From positions 1,463,001-1,527,000 of the forward strand of contig NZ_JARXYR010000002.1 of NCBI RefSeq assembly GCF_029893635.1: a stretch of 64,000 nucleotides of DNA, written 5' to 3'. Source of the stretch: Variovorax sp. TBS-050B. Its GTDB lineage: Bacteria; Pseudomonadota; Gammaproteobacteria; Burkholderiales; Burkholderiaceae_C. Below the pieces are notes generated by a model that was given only the letters and a program-made list of their open reading frames with translations, was not told the DNA's origin and ran no database searches. The position numbers were made by a program, and so were the translations under genes. Of the stretch, positions 34,359 to 43,234 are shown one piece after another (positions within the stretch are counted from its first letter, which is position 1; the number at the start of each line of letters is the position of its first letter).

Positions 34359-35105
34359 TCAGTGATCCTCTCCCAGGTAGGCGGTGCGCACTTCGGGGTT
34401 CTCGCGGATCGAGGCCGGGTCGCCGGTGGCGATGACGGTGCCGTTCACCATCACCGTGATTCGGTCGGCGATGCGGAAAACCGCATCCATGTCGTGCTCG
34501 ACGAGCAGGATCGCGTGCGTGGCCTTGAGCCGCGCGAGCAGCGTGAGCATGCGGTCGGTCTCTTCGGCGCCCATGCCGGCGAGCGGCTCGTCGAGCAGCA
34601 GCACGCGCGGCTTCGTCGCCAGGCACATGGCGACTTCGAGCTGGCGCTGCGCGCCGTGGCTCAGCGTGCCCGCAGTGCGCGCGGCCACGTCGGACAGGCC
34701 CGCGGCCTCGAGCGCCGCATCAGCCGCGGCATTGCTCGCGGCGCAGCGCTGCGAGGACTCCCATAGGGTCCAGGGCCGCGCGGTCGCGGCCTGCGCCGCG
34801 AGGCGGCAGTTCTCGTGCACGCTGAACTCGGGGAAGATGGTGGTGCGCTGGTAGCTGCGGCCCACGCCGGCGCGTGCGCGGCGCCATTGCGCGCGCTTCG
34901 TGATGTCCTCGCCGTCGAGCGCGATGCGGCCTTCGGACGCCTCGATCTCGCCCGAGAGCATGTTGATCAGCGTGGACTTGCCGGCGCCGTTGGTGCCGAT
35001 CACCGCATGCACTTCGCCCACGTGCAGGTCGAGGGTGACGGCATTGACGGCCGTGAGGCCACCGAAGCGGCGCGTGAGCTTGTCGACGGAAAGCAATGCG
35101 CTCAT
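34359..35105 (-). CDS. Branched-chain-type ABC transporter ATP-binding protein (LivG-like)
   Basis: A 248-residue ABC ATPase: Walker A GTNGAGKST (about 37-45), signature LSHGAQRQLE (a variant of LSYGQQR), Walker B RVLLLDEPLAGM and a normal H-loop LLVEHDM. It shares the long loop after Walker A common to LivG. It lies between the LivM-like gene and LivF-like gene, separated from each by palindromic repeats. Confidence 0.9.
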   Translation of the reverse strand: MSALLSVDKLTRRFGGLTAVNAVTLDLHVGEVHAVIGTNGAGKSTLINMLSGEIEASEGRIALDGEDITKRAQWRRARAGVGRSYQRTTIFPEFSVHENCRLAAQAATARPWTLWESSQRCAASNAAADAALEAAGLSDVAARTAGTLSHGAQRQLEVAMCLATKPRVLLLDEPLAGMGAEETDRMLTLLARLKATHAILLVEHDMDAVFRIADRITVMVNGTVIATGDPASIRENPEVRTAYLGEDH

Positions 35106-35111
35106 GGTCTT

Positions 35112-35224
35112 GCTCCTTCCCCCGCTGGGGGAAGGTTGGGATGGGGGCTCGCGGCGCTGGTGGAGGCGGTGCCTTTGCAAAGGCCGTGTGCCCCCACCCC
35201 TGCCCTCCCCCAGCGGGGGAGGGT
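35112..35224. repeat. Family B palindromic repeat, copy 1 (livM/livG junction)
   Basis: The left hairpin CTTCCCCCGCTGGGGGAAG is followed by GGATGGGGG, an internal variable part, CCCCCAC and a right hairpin CCTCCCCCAGCGGGGGAGG. The same layout occurs at 39315-39409 and 47589-47685. Immediately followed by a family C repeat. Confidence 0.85.
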
Positions 35225-35235
35225 GTAGCGCGGGG

Positions 35236-35326
35236 AACACCGCGGAACCGGCTTTGCCGGGCCGCCGGTGTGGCCCCCGGCGAGGGGGTGGGCGAAGCGA
35301 CACGAAGTGCGCGAAGCCTGGGGGAG
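35236..35326. repeat. Family C intergenic repeat (livM/livG junction)
   Basis: Begins ACACCGCGGAACCGGCTTTG, continues with GCCGGGCCGCCGGTGT, a CCCCCGGCGAGGGGG hairpin and ends GACACGAAGTGCGCGAAGCC. Nearly the same sequence is found at 58296-58386, and related copies are at 37236-37320 and 34280-34356. Confidence 0.85.
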
Positions 35327-35334
35327 TGCGATTT

Positions 35335-36303
35335 TCATGCGGCCCCCTTCGGCGACAGGCGCTGCACGAGGCCGATCAGGCCCTTGGGCAAAAGCGCCAC
35401 GAACACGATGATCGCGATGCCCAGCGTGAGCTGCCAATGGTCCGCGAGCGGGCCCATCACCGCATGCGTCGAGAAGATCTCCTTGAGCAGCGTGAACGCC
35501 ACCGCGCCGATCACGGCCCCGCGCAGATGGCCCAGCCCGCCAAGAATCACCATCAGCAGCACCTCGCCCGAGTTGTGCCAGGCGAGCAGTTCGGGGTTGA
35601 CCACGCCGTCGCGCGAGGCGAGCAGGAAGCCCGCGAGTCCCGCGAGCGCGCCCGCGAGCACGAAGGCCGCGAGTTTGTAGCCGTAGACCGGGAAGCCCGC
35701 CGCGCGCATGCGCTGCTCGTTCACGCGGATGCCCGCGAGCGCCGCGCCGAAGCGCGAGCGCCGCACGAGCGCGAGCAGGCCGTAGGTGAACACCAGGGCC
35801 GCGAGCACCACGTAGAACAGCACCGTGCGGTTCTCCAGATCGAGCAGCTTGCCGAGCGCGGGCCGCACGTAGAGGTAGATGCCGTCGCTGCCGCCGCCGA
35901 CCTTGGTGTCGTGGAACACGAAGAAGGCCATCTGCGCGAAGGCGAGCGTCACCATGATGAAGTACACGCCGCGCGTGCGCAGGCTCAAGGCGCCGACGAA
36001 GAGCGCATACAGCGCCGCCGCGCCCATCGCGGCCGGCAGCAGCAGCGCGAGGTTGCCGCCCTCGTTGCCCGAGGCCAGCACCGTGACGTAGGCACCGATG
36101 CCGTAGAAGGCCGCATGGCCCAGGCTCACGAGGCCGGTCGTGCCCACGAGCAGTTCCAGGCTCAGCGCGAAGATCGAGAGGATCATCACCTTGACGATGA
36201 AGTCCGAGGCGTAGTTGCCCAGCATCGGCCCGGCCACGCCGAGCACCACCGCGCAGGCGACCGGCAGGAGCCAGCCGAGCTTGCTGCTGTTGCCTTGGCT
36301 CAT
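35335..36303 (-). CDS. Branched-chain-type ABC permease (LivM-like)
   Basis: A 322-residue membrane protein with about nine hydrophobic segments and the LivM family block LVGTTGLVSLGHAAFYGIGAYVT (about 52-74), plus RVNEQRMRAAGFPVYGYKLAAFVLAG. It forms a heterodimer with the LivH-like permease, overlapping that gene's end by four bases. The C-terminus is followed by palindromic repeats before the ATPase genes. Confidence 0.92.
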   Translation of the reverse strand: MSQGNSSKLGWLLPVACAVVLGVAGPMLGNYASDFIVKVMILSIFALSLELLVGTTGLVSLGHAAFYGIGAYVTVLASGNEGGNLALLLPAAMGAAALYALFVGALSLRTRGVYFIMVTLAFAQMAFFVFHDTKVGGGSDGIYLYVRPALGKLLDLENRTVLFYVVLAALVFTYGLLALVRRSRFGAALAGIRVNEQRMRAAGFPVYGYKLAAFVLAGALAGLAGFLLASRDGVVNPELLAWHNSGEVLLMVILGGLGHLRGAVIGAVAFTLLKEIFSTHAVMGPLADHWQLTLGIAIIVFVALLPKGLIGLVQRLSPKGAA

Positions 36304-37172
36304 GGCCGCCTCCCCATCAGCCCCTCGGGCTTCCAGATCAGCACGATCGCCATCAGCAGGTAGATGCCGATGCCAGCGAGGTCCGCGAAGAACACCTTGC
36401 CGAAGGTGTCGACGAAGCCCACGAGCAGCGAGGCCACCAGGGCGCCCGTGATCGAGCCGATGCCGCCGATCACCACCAGCACGAAGCAGATGATGAGCAC
36501 GCTCGCGCCCATGTTGGGATAGACCGAGGACATCGGCGCCGCGATCATGCCGGCGAGCGCCGCGAGCGCCACGCCGGCCGCGAACACGATGCGGTAGAGC
36601 CGCTTCACGTCGATGCCGAGGCCGCGCACCATGTCGCGGTTGCTCGCACCGGCGCGGATCATCATGCCGAGGCGCGTGCGGTTGACCACCCAGTAGAGCC
36701 CCACCGCGAGCACGATGCACGCGGCCGACGCGAAGAGCCGGTACCACGGGTAGCTCATCACGCTGCCGAGTGCGAAGCTGCCGTCCAGCCAGGCCGGCAC
36801 CTTCACGCCGTGCACGTCGTTGCCCACGAGGATCGAGCGCAGTTCCTCGAACACCAGGATCAGCCCGTAGGTCATCAGCACCTGCTGCAGGTGGTCACGC
36901 TGGTACAGGTAGCTGAAGAAGGCCCACTCGAGCAGGTAGCCGAAGATCGCGGCCAGCACCACGCCCGCCGCCAGCATCAGCAGGAACTGGTCGCCGAACA
37001 GCGGCGCGAGCGAGAACGCCATGTACGCGCCGATCATGTAGAAGCTGCCGTGCGCGAGGTTGATGACGCCCATGATCCCGAAGATCAGCGTCAGCCCCGA
37101 GGCGACGAGGAAGAGAAGCAGTCCGTACTGAACCGAGTTCAGGCACTGGACCAAGAAGGTTCCGAAATCCAC
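36300..37172 (-). CDS. Branched-chain-type ABC permease (LivH-like)
   Basis: A 290-residue membrane protein. The N-terminus FLVQCLNSVQYGLLLFLVASGLTLIFGIMGVINLAHGSFYMIGAYMAF is a clear LivH signature. About eight hydrophobic segments follow. It precedes and overlaps the LivM-like gene and follows the binding protein gene after a 150-base gap containing a family C repeat. Confidence 0.92.
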   Translation of the reverse strand: MDFGTFLVQCLNSVQYGLLLFLVASGLTLIFGIMGVINLAHGSFYMIGAYMAFSLAPLFGDQFLLMLAAGVVLAAIFGYLLEWAFFSYLYQRDHLQQVLMTYGLILVFEELRSILVGNDVHGVKVPAWLDGSFALGSVMSYPWYRLFASAACIVLAVGLYWVVNRTRLGMMIRAGASNRDMVRGLGIDVKRLYRIVFAAGVALAALAGMIAAPMSSVYPNMGASVLIICFVLVVIGGIGSITGALVASLLVGFVDTFGKVFFADLAGIGIYLLMAIVLIWKPEGLMGRRP

Positions 37173-37235
37173 GTTGGATCAATCCCAAGAGGCGGTGAAA
37201 AGAGCGTGGCGCAAGGCGCCCGCGATGTTCGCGAG

Positions 37236-37320
37236 ACACCGCGGAACCGGCTTGGCCGGGCCGCAGGTGTCGCCCCCTCGAGGGGGGAGTCGAGCTACAC
37301 GAAGTGAGCGAGAGACGGGG
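37236..37320. repeat. Family C intergenic repeat (binding protein/livH junction)
   Basis: ACACCGCGGAACCGGCTTGG followed by CCGGGCCGCAGGTGT, a CCCCCTCGAGGGGGG hairpin and the tail CTACACGAAGTGAGCGAGAG. Close to the copies at 35236 and 58296, with a diverged centre. Confidence 0.8.
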
Positions 37321-37326
37321 TGGTCC

Positions 37327-38499
37327 TTACATCCTGCAGCCGCGGGCGGGATCGGTCAGGCCCTTGATCGCGGTGCTCACCAGCTTGTTCTCCTTGCCTT
37401 CGACCTTGCGCAGGTAGATGTCCTGCACCGGGTTGTGCGCCTTGCTCATCGTGAAGGTACCGCGCGGGCTGTCGATCTTCGCCTTCTCGATCGCGGCCGC
37501 GAAATCGGCCTTCTTCGAGATGTCGCCCTTGGTCGCGGCCAGGCCCACGCCCAGCATCTGCGCCGCGTCGTAGCCCTGCACCGCGTACACGTCGGGCTGC
37601 AGCTTGAACGACTTGGCATAGGCCACGCGGAAGGCGTTGTCGCGCGGGGTGTTCAGGCCGTCGGCGTAGTGCAGCGTGGTCAGCATGCCCTGGGCCGCTT
37701 CGCCCTGCGCGTCGAGCGTGCCGTCGGTCAGGAAGCCGGGGCCGTAGAGCGGGATCGTCTTGTTGAGGCCCGCGGCCTGATAGTCCTTGACGAACTTCAC
37801 CGCGCCGCCGCCTGCGAAGAAGGCGTAGACCGCATCGGGCTTGGCCGCCGCGATCTCGGTCAGGAGCGCCTGGAACTCCACATTCGGGAACGGCAGCGTG
37901 AGCTGCTTCTCGACCTTGCCGCCGTTCTTCTCGAAGCCTTCCTTGAAGCCGTTGACCGACTCGTCGCCGGCCGCGTACTTCCAGGTGATGGTCATCGCCT
38001 TCTTCTTGCCCTGCTGCTTGGCCGCGACCTCGCCCATGGCGTAGGCCGGCTGCCAGTTGCTGAACGAGCTGCGGAAGATGTTGGGCGCGCACATCGGGCC
38101 GGTCACCGCGTCGGCGCCGGCGTTCGGCACGATCAGCACCGTGCCGCTCTCCTTCGCGGCCTTGGCCATGGCCATGGCGACGCCCGAGTGCACGGTGCCG
38201 ACGATCACGTCGACGTTGTCGCGCTTGATGAGCTTGTTGACGTTGTCGGTGGCCTTGGCCGGATCGGATTCGTCGTCGACCTTGAAGTACTCGATCTCGC
38301 GGCCGGCCAGCTTGCCGCCCTGTTCGTCGACGTAGAGCTTGAAGCCGTTCTCGATCGCGACGCCGAGTGCGGTGTAGGTGCCGCTGTAGGGCAGCATCAG
38401 GCCGACCTTGAGCTTGGCCGTGCCCTGGGCGCCGGCAACCGACGCGAGGGCGGCGAGGGCGATCGCGCTGAACGCGAGGCGGGCGGTGCGAATGGTCAT
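37327..38499 (-). CDS. ABC transporter periplasmic binding protein (LivJ-like, aromatic acid type)
   Basis: A 390-residue exported protein with a signal peptide cleaved near ASVAGAQG (about residue 25) and the Peripla_BP_6 fold: KLKVGLMLPYSGTYTALGVAIENGFKLYVDEQGGKLAGREIEYF, then DNVDVIVGTVHSGVAMAMAK and GFLTDGTLDAQG. Gene context (benzoate-CoA ligase, box genes) points to benzoate or a similar aromatic acid as ligand. Its ATG overlaps the stop of the hydrolase (ATGA). Confidence 0.9.
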   Translation of the reverse strand: MTIRTARLAFSAIALAALASVAGAQGTAKLKVGLMLPYSGTYTALGVAIENGFKLYVDEQGGKLAGREIEYFKVDDESDPAKATDNVNKLIKRDNVDVIVGTVHSGVAMAMAKAAKESGTVLIVPNAGADAVTGPMCAPNIFRSSFSNWQPAYAMGEVAAKQQGKKKAMTITWKYAAGDESVNGFKEGFEKNGGKVEKQLTLPFPNVEFQALLTEIAAAKPDAVYAFFAGGGAVKFVKDYQAAGLNKTIPLYGPGFLTDGTLDAQGEAAQGMLTTLHYADGLNTPRDNAFRVAYAKSFKLQPDVYAVQGYDAAQMLGVGLAATKGDISKKADFAAAIEKAKIDSPRGTFTMSKAHNPVQDIYLRKVEGKENKLVSTAIKGLTDPARGCRM

Positions 38500-39308
38500 T
38501 GGGACTGTCTCCGATTGTTGCTGGTGATGAAATGGGTGGCCGCGACGATGACACGATCCGGCTGATCGCGATGCGGGGAATGCCCGCATTCCGGGAGTTC
38601 AAGCAATTCGCATGCCCCGCCGACGCGCGCCGCGATGCCGCGGATCTGCGCGAGCGTGCCGTATTCGTCGTCGAGTCCCTGCACCGCGAGCACGGGGCAG
38701 CGGATCGCATCGAGCCCGGCCTCGATGTTCCAGTCGCGAAACGGCGGATGCAGCCAGATCCGGTTCCAGCCCCAGAAGGCCGAATCGGCGCTGTCGTGGT
38801 AGCGGCCGAGCTTCTGCGGCAGGTCCGTCGAGAGGTAGGCGGTGCGCGCCTGCTCGATGTTGGCCACCGTCACCTCCTCGACGAAGATGTGCGGCGCGAG
38901 CACCACGAGCCCCGCCACGCGTTCGGGAAAGCGCGCCGCGTACAGCAGGCTGATCGAGCCGCCGTCGCTGTGACCGAAGAGCCAGGGTTTCTCCTTGCCC
39001 AGACCGAGTGCATCGAAGAGCGCGGGCAGCACCTCGTGTGCCTGCCGGTGCATGAAGTCCACGTCCCAGGTCTCGTCCTCGGCGCGCGGCGTCGAGCGGC
39101 CGTAGCCGGGGCGCGAGAACACCAGCCCGCGCACCTGCGCGGCCTCGCACAGCCGCGCGGGAAAGTCCTTCCACATCGCGACCGAGCCCAGGCCTTCGTG
39201 GAGGAAGACGACGAGCGGGGCCTCGGTGCCGCGCTCGGGGGCGATCCATTCGCACTCGATGCGCACGGGGCGGCCGCGCCAGTCGATGGTCGCGACCTGG
39301 GGGCTCAT
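38496..39308 (-). CDS. Alpha/beta hydrolase of the benzoate operon
   Basis: A 270-residue hydrolase. Oxyanion region VVFLHEGLGSVAMW (33-46), nucleophile Ser114 in GHSDGG, acidic residue in QGLDDEYG (about 216-223) and His in CGHSPHRDQP (about 246). Hydrolases of this kind recur in proteobacterial benzoyl-CoA (box) clusters. A role in hydrolysing aromatic or ring-cleavage CoA esters, or in salvage of CoA, is an inference. No signal peptide. It sits between the ligase and the ABC binding protein genes. Confidence 0.82.
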   Translation of the reverse strand: MSPQVATIDWRGRPVRIECEWIAPERGTEAPLVVFLHEGLGSVAMWKDFPARLCEAAQVRGLVFSRPGYGRSTPRAEDETWDVDFMHRQAHEVLPALFDALGLGKEKPWLFGHSDGGSISLLYAARFPERVAGLVVLAPHIFVEEVTVANIEQARTAYLSTDLPQKLGRYHDSADSAFWGWNRIWLHPPFRDWNIEAGLDAIRCPVLAVQGLDDEYGTLAQIRGIAARVGGACELLELPECGHSPHRDQPDRVIVAATHFITSNNRRQSQ

Positions 39309-39314
39309 CGTGTT

Positions 39315-39409
39315 GCTCCTTCCCCCGCTGGGGGAAGGCTGGGATGGGGGCGGGCAGAGCGGTCGATGGATGCGCCGCATGCCCCCACCCTCCCCCAGCG
39401 GGGGAGGGA
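39315..39409. repeat. Family B palindromic repeat, copy 2 (ligase/hydrolase junction)
   Basis: Same architecture as the copy at 35112: left hairpin CTTCCCCCGCTGGGGGAAG, GGGATGGGGG, variable centre, GCCCCCAC, right hairpin CCTCCCCCAGCGGGGGAGG. It fills the gap between the benzoate-CoA ligase stop and the hydrolase start within the operon. Confidence 0.85.
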
Positions 39410-39426
39410 GAAAGACACCGGCCGCC

Positions 39427-40974
39427 TCACGCCTGCTTCTCCTTCTCGCGCAGCCGGAAGCGCTGGATCTTCCCGGTCGCCGTCTTCGGCAGCTCCTGCA
39501 CGAATTCCAGGAAGCGCGGGTACTTGTACGGCGCGAGCCTTTCCTTCACGAAGGACTTGAGCTCGTCCTCCGTGGCGCTGCCGCCTTCCTTCAGCACCAC
39601 GAAGGCCTTGGTCTTCGTCAGGCCGTCGGTGTCCTCCTTGCCGATCACCGCGGCCTCGAGCACGGCCGGGTGCTGCATCAGCGTGGCCTCGACCTCGAAG
39701 GGCGAGACGTAGATGCCGCTGACCTTGAGCATGTCGTCGCTGCGGCCGGCATAGGTGTAGTAGCCGTCGGCATCGCGCGTGTACTTGTCGCCGCTCTTGG
39801 TCCAGCCGCCCTGGAAGGTCTCGCGCGACTTCTCGCGGTTGGCCCAGTACATCAGCGCGGCGCTCGGGCCGCGGATGTAGAGGTCGCCGACCTCGCCGTC
39901 GGCGACCGGCCGGCCGTCCTCGCCGCGCAGCTCGACCTCGTAGCCCTCGACCGGGCGGCCGGTGGTGCCGTAGCGCACGTCGCCGGGGCGGTTGGAGATG
40001 AAGATGTGCAGCATCTCGGTGGAGCCGATGCCGTCGATGATGTCGCAGCCGAAATGCGCCTTGAAGCGCTGCGCGATCTCGCCCGGCAGTGCCTCGCCGG
40101 CCGACGAGCACATGCGCAGCGCGACCGCCTCGCGCGGCGGCAGCTTCGGCGAGGCCAGCATGCCGGCGAATCCGGTGGGCGCGCCGAAGAAGACGGTGGG
40201 CTTGTGCTCGACCCAGCGGCGGAAGGTGGCGTCGGGCGTGGGCCGCTCCGCCATCAGCACCACCGTGGCGCCGACCGAGAGCGGGAAGGTCAGCGCGTTG
40301 CCAAGGCCGTAGGCGAAGTACATCTTCGCGGCCGAGAAGCAGATGTCGTCCTCCGTGAGCCCGAGCACCGGCTTGCCGTAGAGCTCGGCGGTCCACCAGA
40401 GGTTGGCATGCGTGTGCACCGTGCCCTTGGGCTTGCCCGTGGAGCCCGACGAATAGAGCCAGAAGCCGGGGTCGTCCGAGGCGGTTGGCGCCGGCGCGGG
40501 CATCGGCGCCGCCTCGGCGAGCGCGGCCTCGAAGTCCTTCGCGCCTTCGGGCAGCGCGCCGGTCGGCTGCGAGACGAAGAGCGTGTGCACCTCGTGCGGA
40601 CCGCGCTTCATCGCATCCTGCAGCGCCGGCAGCAGCGCGCCCGAGACCAGCGCGGCCTGCGCGCGGCTGTGGTCGAGCATGTAGGCGTAGTCGTCGGGCG
40701 TGAGCAGCGTGTTCACCGCGACCGGCACCACGCCGGCGTAGAGGCAGCCGAGGAAGCTCACGGGCCAGTCGCTGCCGTCGAGCATCAGCAGCAGCACGCG
40801 CTCCTCGCGGCGCACGCCCGCGGCCTGGAGCGCGGCCGCGAGGCGGCGGGCGCGCGCCTCGAGCTGGCCGTAGCTCAGCGTGCCGCGGTCGTCGATGTAG
40901 GCGGTGCGCGCCGCGCGGCCGCGGTTGAGGGTGAACAGGTGGTCGGCAAAGTTGAATCGTGGGGGCAGGGTCAT
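39427..40974 (-). CDS. bclA: Benzoate-CoA ligase
   Basis: A 515-residue ANL ligase that activates benzoate with ATP and CoA to benzoyl-CoA, the first step of the box pathway. P-loop YSSGSTGKPKGTVHTH (about 168-183), the adenylation region DGIGSTEMLHIF, the hinge YAGRSDDMLKVSG and the catalytic Lys in KTATGKIQRFRLR at the C-terminus. The FNFADHLF-type start and IFISNRPGDVRYGTTGRPVEGYEVEL segment are typical of BclA/BadA-type ligases. Neighbours are boxD and box genes. Confidence 0.93.
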   Translation of the reverse strand: MTLPPRFNFADHLFTLNRGRAARTAYIDDRGTLSYGQLEARARRLAAALQAAGVRREERVLLLMLDGSDWPVSFLGCLYAGVVPVAVNTLLTPDDYAYMLDHSRAQAALVSGALLPALQDAMKRGPHEVHTLFVSQPTGALPEGAKDFEAALAEAAPMPAPAPTASDDPGFWLYSSGSTGKPKGTVHTHANLWWTAELYGKPVLGLTEDDICFSAAKMYFAYGLGNALTFPLSVGATVVLMAERPTPDATFRRWVEHKPTVFFGAPTGFAGMLASPKLPPREAVALRMCSSAGEALPGEIAQRFKAHFGCDIIDGIGSTEMLHIFISNRPGDVRYGTTGRPVEGYEVELRGEDGRPVADGEVGDLYIRGPSAALMYWANREKSRETFQGGWTKSGDKYTRDADGYYTYAGRSDDMLKVSGIYVSPFEVEATLMQHPAVLEAAVIGKEDTDGLTKTKAFVVLKEGGSATEDELKSFVKERLAPYKYPRFLEFVQELPKTATGKIQRFRLREKEKQA

Positions 40975-41011
40975 GGTCGTCTCCTTGGGGCCGAGTTCTT
41001 GTTCTTTTCTT

Positions 41012-42562
41012 CTAGAGCCCGAGCGCGGCGAGCACGTCGGGGCTCGCCTGCACGGCGCTGCGGCGGTGATAGAAATCGAGCGCGCGCAGGCCGCCGAGCT
41101 CGGCGCCGCCGCCCGCGCGGCCCGGGCCGCCGTGCAGCGACATCGGCATCACGTTGCCGTGGCCCGTGTGGGCCTGCGCCACCTCGGGCGTGACCACGTG
41201 CACGCGGCCGTGGCTCGGCGCGACCGCCAGCGCCGCCTGCGCCAGCGCGGCCTCGTCGCTGCCGTAGAGCGAAGTCACCAGCGAACCCTGGCCGCGGTGC
41301 GCGAGCGCGATGCCGTGCGCGAGGTCGCGGTAGGGCAGCAGCGTGGCGACGGGCCCGAACACTTCGACCTCGTGCACGCGCGCGGCCGCATCGGCATCGC
41401 GTGCGCCGAGCAGCACCGGGCCGATGCACGCCGCCACCGCGGGATCGGCATCGACCAGCGCGGCCTTGCGCCCGTCGTGCAGCACGCCGGCCTGCGCGGC
41501 CAGCGCCTCGATGCCTTCGCGCACCGCGTCGAGCTGCGTGCGGCTCACGAGCGAACCCATGCGCACGCGCTCGTTGCGCGGATTGCCCACCGTGGTGCGC
41601 GCGAGCTTCGCGCCGATCGCCTCGGCCGCGGCGTCGTACAGTTCGGCCGGCACGAGGATGCGGCGGATCGCGGTGCACTTCTGGCCCGACTTGACCGTCA
41701 TCTCGCGCACCGCCTCGCGCACGAGCAGTTCGAAGGCCTCGCTGCCGGGCGCCTCGCCGGGCAGCAGCAGGGCGCTGTTGAGGCTGTCGGCCTCGATGTT
41801 CGCGCGCACCGAGCGCGCGGCCACCGCCTCGTGCGCGCGGATCAATGCCGCGGTTTCGGCCGAGCCGGTGAACGACACCACGTCGAAGGGCTGCAGCGCG
41901 TCCATCAGGCCGGCCGAGCTGCCGCAGACCACCGAGAGCGCGCCCGCGGGCAGCACGCCCGCCTCGACCACGTCGCGCACCATGCGCTGCGTGAGCCAGG
42001 CCGTGGCCGTGGCGGGCTTCACGATCACCGGCACGCCCGAGAGCAGCGCGGGCGCCGCCTTCTCCCACAGGCCCCAGGCCGGGAAGTTGAAGGCGTTGAT
42101 GAAGAGGGCCACGCCCGGCGTTGGCAGCTGCAGGTGCTGCGACTGGAACACCGGCTCGCGGCCGAGCTTCACCGCATCGCCGTCGCGCAGTGCGCGTGCA
42201 TCCCCGAGCGCGTCGCCCCATTTGGCGTACTGGCCGAGCGTGAAGATCGCGCCGTCGATGTCCACGGCCGAGTCGTTCTTCACCGTGCCCGAATTCGCGG
42301 TGGCGATCTCGTAGTAGGCGTCGCGGTTCGCCTGCAGCACCTTGACGATCGCGCCGAGCAGGCCCGCGCGCTCGCGGTACGTGAGGGCGCGCAGCGCGCC
42401 GCCGCCCTGTTCGCGCGCGAAGGCGAAGGCGGCGGGCAGGTCGAGGCCGGTGGCGTCGACGCGCACGAGTTCGGTGCCCAGCACCGGGTCGAAAAGCGGC
42501 GTGCCGGCGCCCGTGCCGCTCAGCCAGCGGCCGGCGACGTGGTTGGAGAGAAGTTCGGTCAT
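41012..42562 (-). CDS. boxD: 3,4-dehydroadipyl-CoA semialdehyde dehydrogenase (BoxD/BoxZ-like)
   Basis: A 516-residue aldehyde dehydrogenase (PaaZ N-terminal domain type, without the hydratase domain). Asn159 in [10 protein letters not shown], Glu257 in NIEADSLN and the nucleophile Cys296 in [12 protein letters not shown] are present. It oxidises the ring-cleavage product of BoxC, 3,4-didehydroadipyl-CoA semialdehyde, with NADP+. Its ATG overlaps the stop of the DUF4863 gene (ATGA). Confidence 0.92.
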   Translation of the reverse strand: MTELLSNHVAGRWLSGTGAGTPLFDPVLGTELVRVDATGLDLPAAFAFAREQGGGALRALTYRERAGLLGAIVKVLQANRDAYYEIATANSGTVKNDSAVDIDGAIFTLGQYAKWGDALGDARALRDGDAVKLGREPVFQSQHLQLPTPGVALFINAFNFPAWGLWEKAAPALLSGVPVIVKPATATAWLTQRMVRDVVEAGVLPAGALSVVCGSSAGLMDALQPFDVVSFTGSAETAALIRAHEAVAARSVRANIEADSLNSALLLPGEAPGSEAFELLVREAVREMTVKSGQKCTAIRRILVPAELYDAAAEAIGAKLARTTVGNPRNERVRMGSLVSRTQLDAVREGIEALAAQAGVLHDGRKAALVDADPAVAACIGPVLLGARDADAAARVHEVEVFGPVATLLPYRDLAHGIALAHRGQGSLVTSLYGSDEAALAQAALAVAPSHGRVHVVTPEVAQAHTGHGNVMPMSLHGGPGRAGGGAELGGLRALDFYHRRSAVQASPDVLAALGL

Positions 42563-43029
42563 GCGGTGAACTGGATCTGCCCTTCGGGCAGCAGGTAGAG
42601 GACGAGCGCGCGGCCCTGGGCCACGGTCGGGCGGTGTGCGGTGCCGGGCCCGTAGACGCACCAGCCCGCGGGCCGGCCGTCGAAGGTGGCGTCGCCGCCT
42701 TCGAGCGGCATGATCAGGTCGATCTCGCCGTTCGGATGGGTGTGATGCGGCCCCGCGATGTCCTGCATGTCGACCACGTCGACCGAGAAGCGGTGCAGCG
42801 CGTCCTCGGCCTTGAACACGCGGCCGTACTTGATGCCGCCGCCTTCGCGCTCGCAGAGCCAGCCTTCGGCCACGCCGCCGAGGCAGGCCTGGCGCAACCG
42901 TTCGAAGGTGGCGCTGCCGGCGCCGTGGGTGGCGTTGAGCCACTGGTCGAGTTCCGCATCGAGCGGGCGGCCGGCGATCTCGGCGGTCAGGCCGGCGATC
43001 AACTGGTGAAATGCTTCCTTGCTGGACAT
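42559..43029 (-). CDS. DUF4863 family protein of the box cluster
   Basis: A 156-residue protein. It has an N-terminal helical part (1-70) and a cupin-like C-terminal half with the metal-site pattern HHTHPNGEIDLIMPLEGG (His, His, Glu) and YGPGTAHRP. The DUF4863 family includes PnbB, 4-hydroxylaminobenzoate lyase, so annotation pipelines may call it that. In this operon, first gene ahead of boxD, an aromatic-acid or CoA-ester role is likelier but unproven. Confidence 0.78.
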   Translation of the reverse strand: MSSKEAFHQLIAGLTAEIAGRPLDAELDQWLNATHGAGSATFERLRQACLGGVAEGWLCEREGGGIKYGRVFKAEDALHRFSVDVVDMQDIAGPHHTHPNGEIDLIMPLEGGDATFDGRPAGWCVYGPGTAHRPTVAQGRALVLYLLPEGQIQFTA

Positions 43030-43116
43030 GGCGGGCTTCCTTCTGGAGGCTGGCTGACGGGGCGTCGCGCTGCAGCAGCAGTGAACTTAGGAACTACCTT
43101 GCGCGAACACCGCGCG

Positions 43117-43168
43117 TGCAGTATCTTGCGTGCGGCCGAACGATAAGCATCAAGACAATGAGTGTCAA
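43117..43168 (-). promoter_or_regulatory. Promoter of the minus-strand benzoate operon with a TGCA operator half
   Basis: On the minus strand a perfect -35 TTGACA (43168-43163) is 17 bases from TATCGT (43145-43140). Ten bases further, TGCA (43117-43120) and TGCG (43127-43130) are six bases apart, an imperfect form of the TGCA-N6-TGCA motif used by BoxR/BzdR. It would drive the DUF4863-boxD-bclA-transporter operon. Confidence 0.65.
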
Positions 43169-43234
43169 GCAATATAGTGCATCCATGGTGTTTACCCTGA
43201 GCGCGCAAAATGCCGGCCACTCACAAGGAATGGC

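Noticed and set aside
42559..43029. Firm annotation as 4-hydroxylaminobenzoate lyase (PnbB)
   Set aside because: Family membership is plausible, but no nitrobenzoate reductase gene is present and the context is benzoyl-CoA catabolism.
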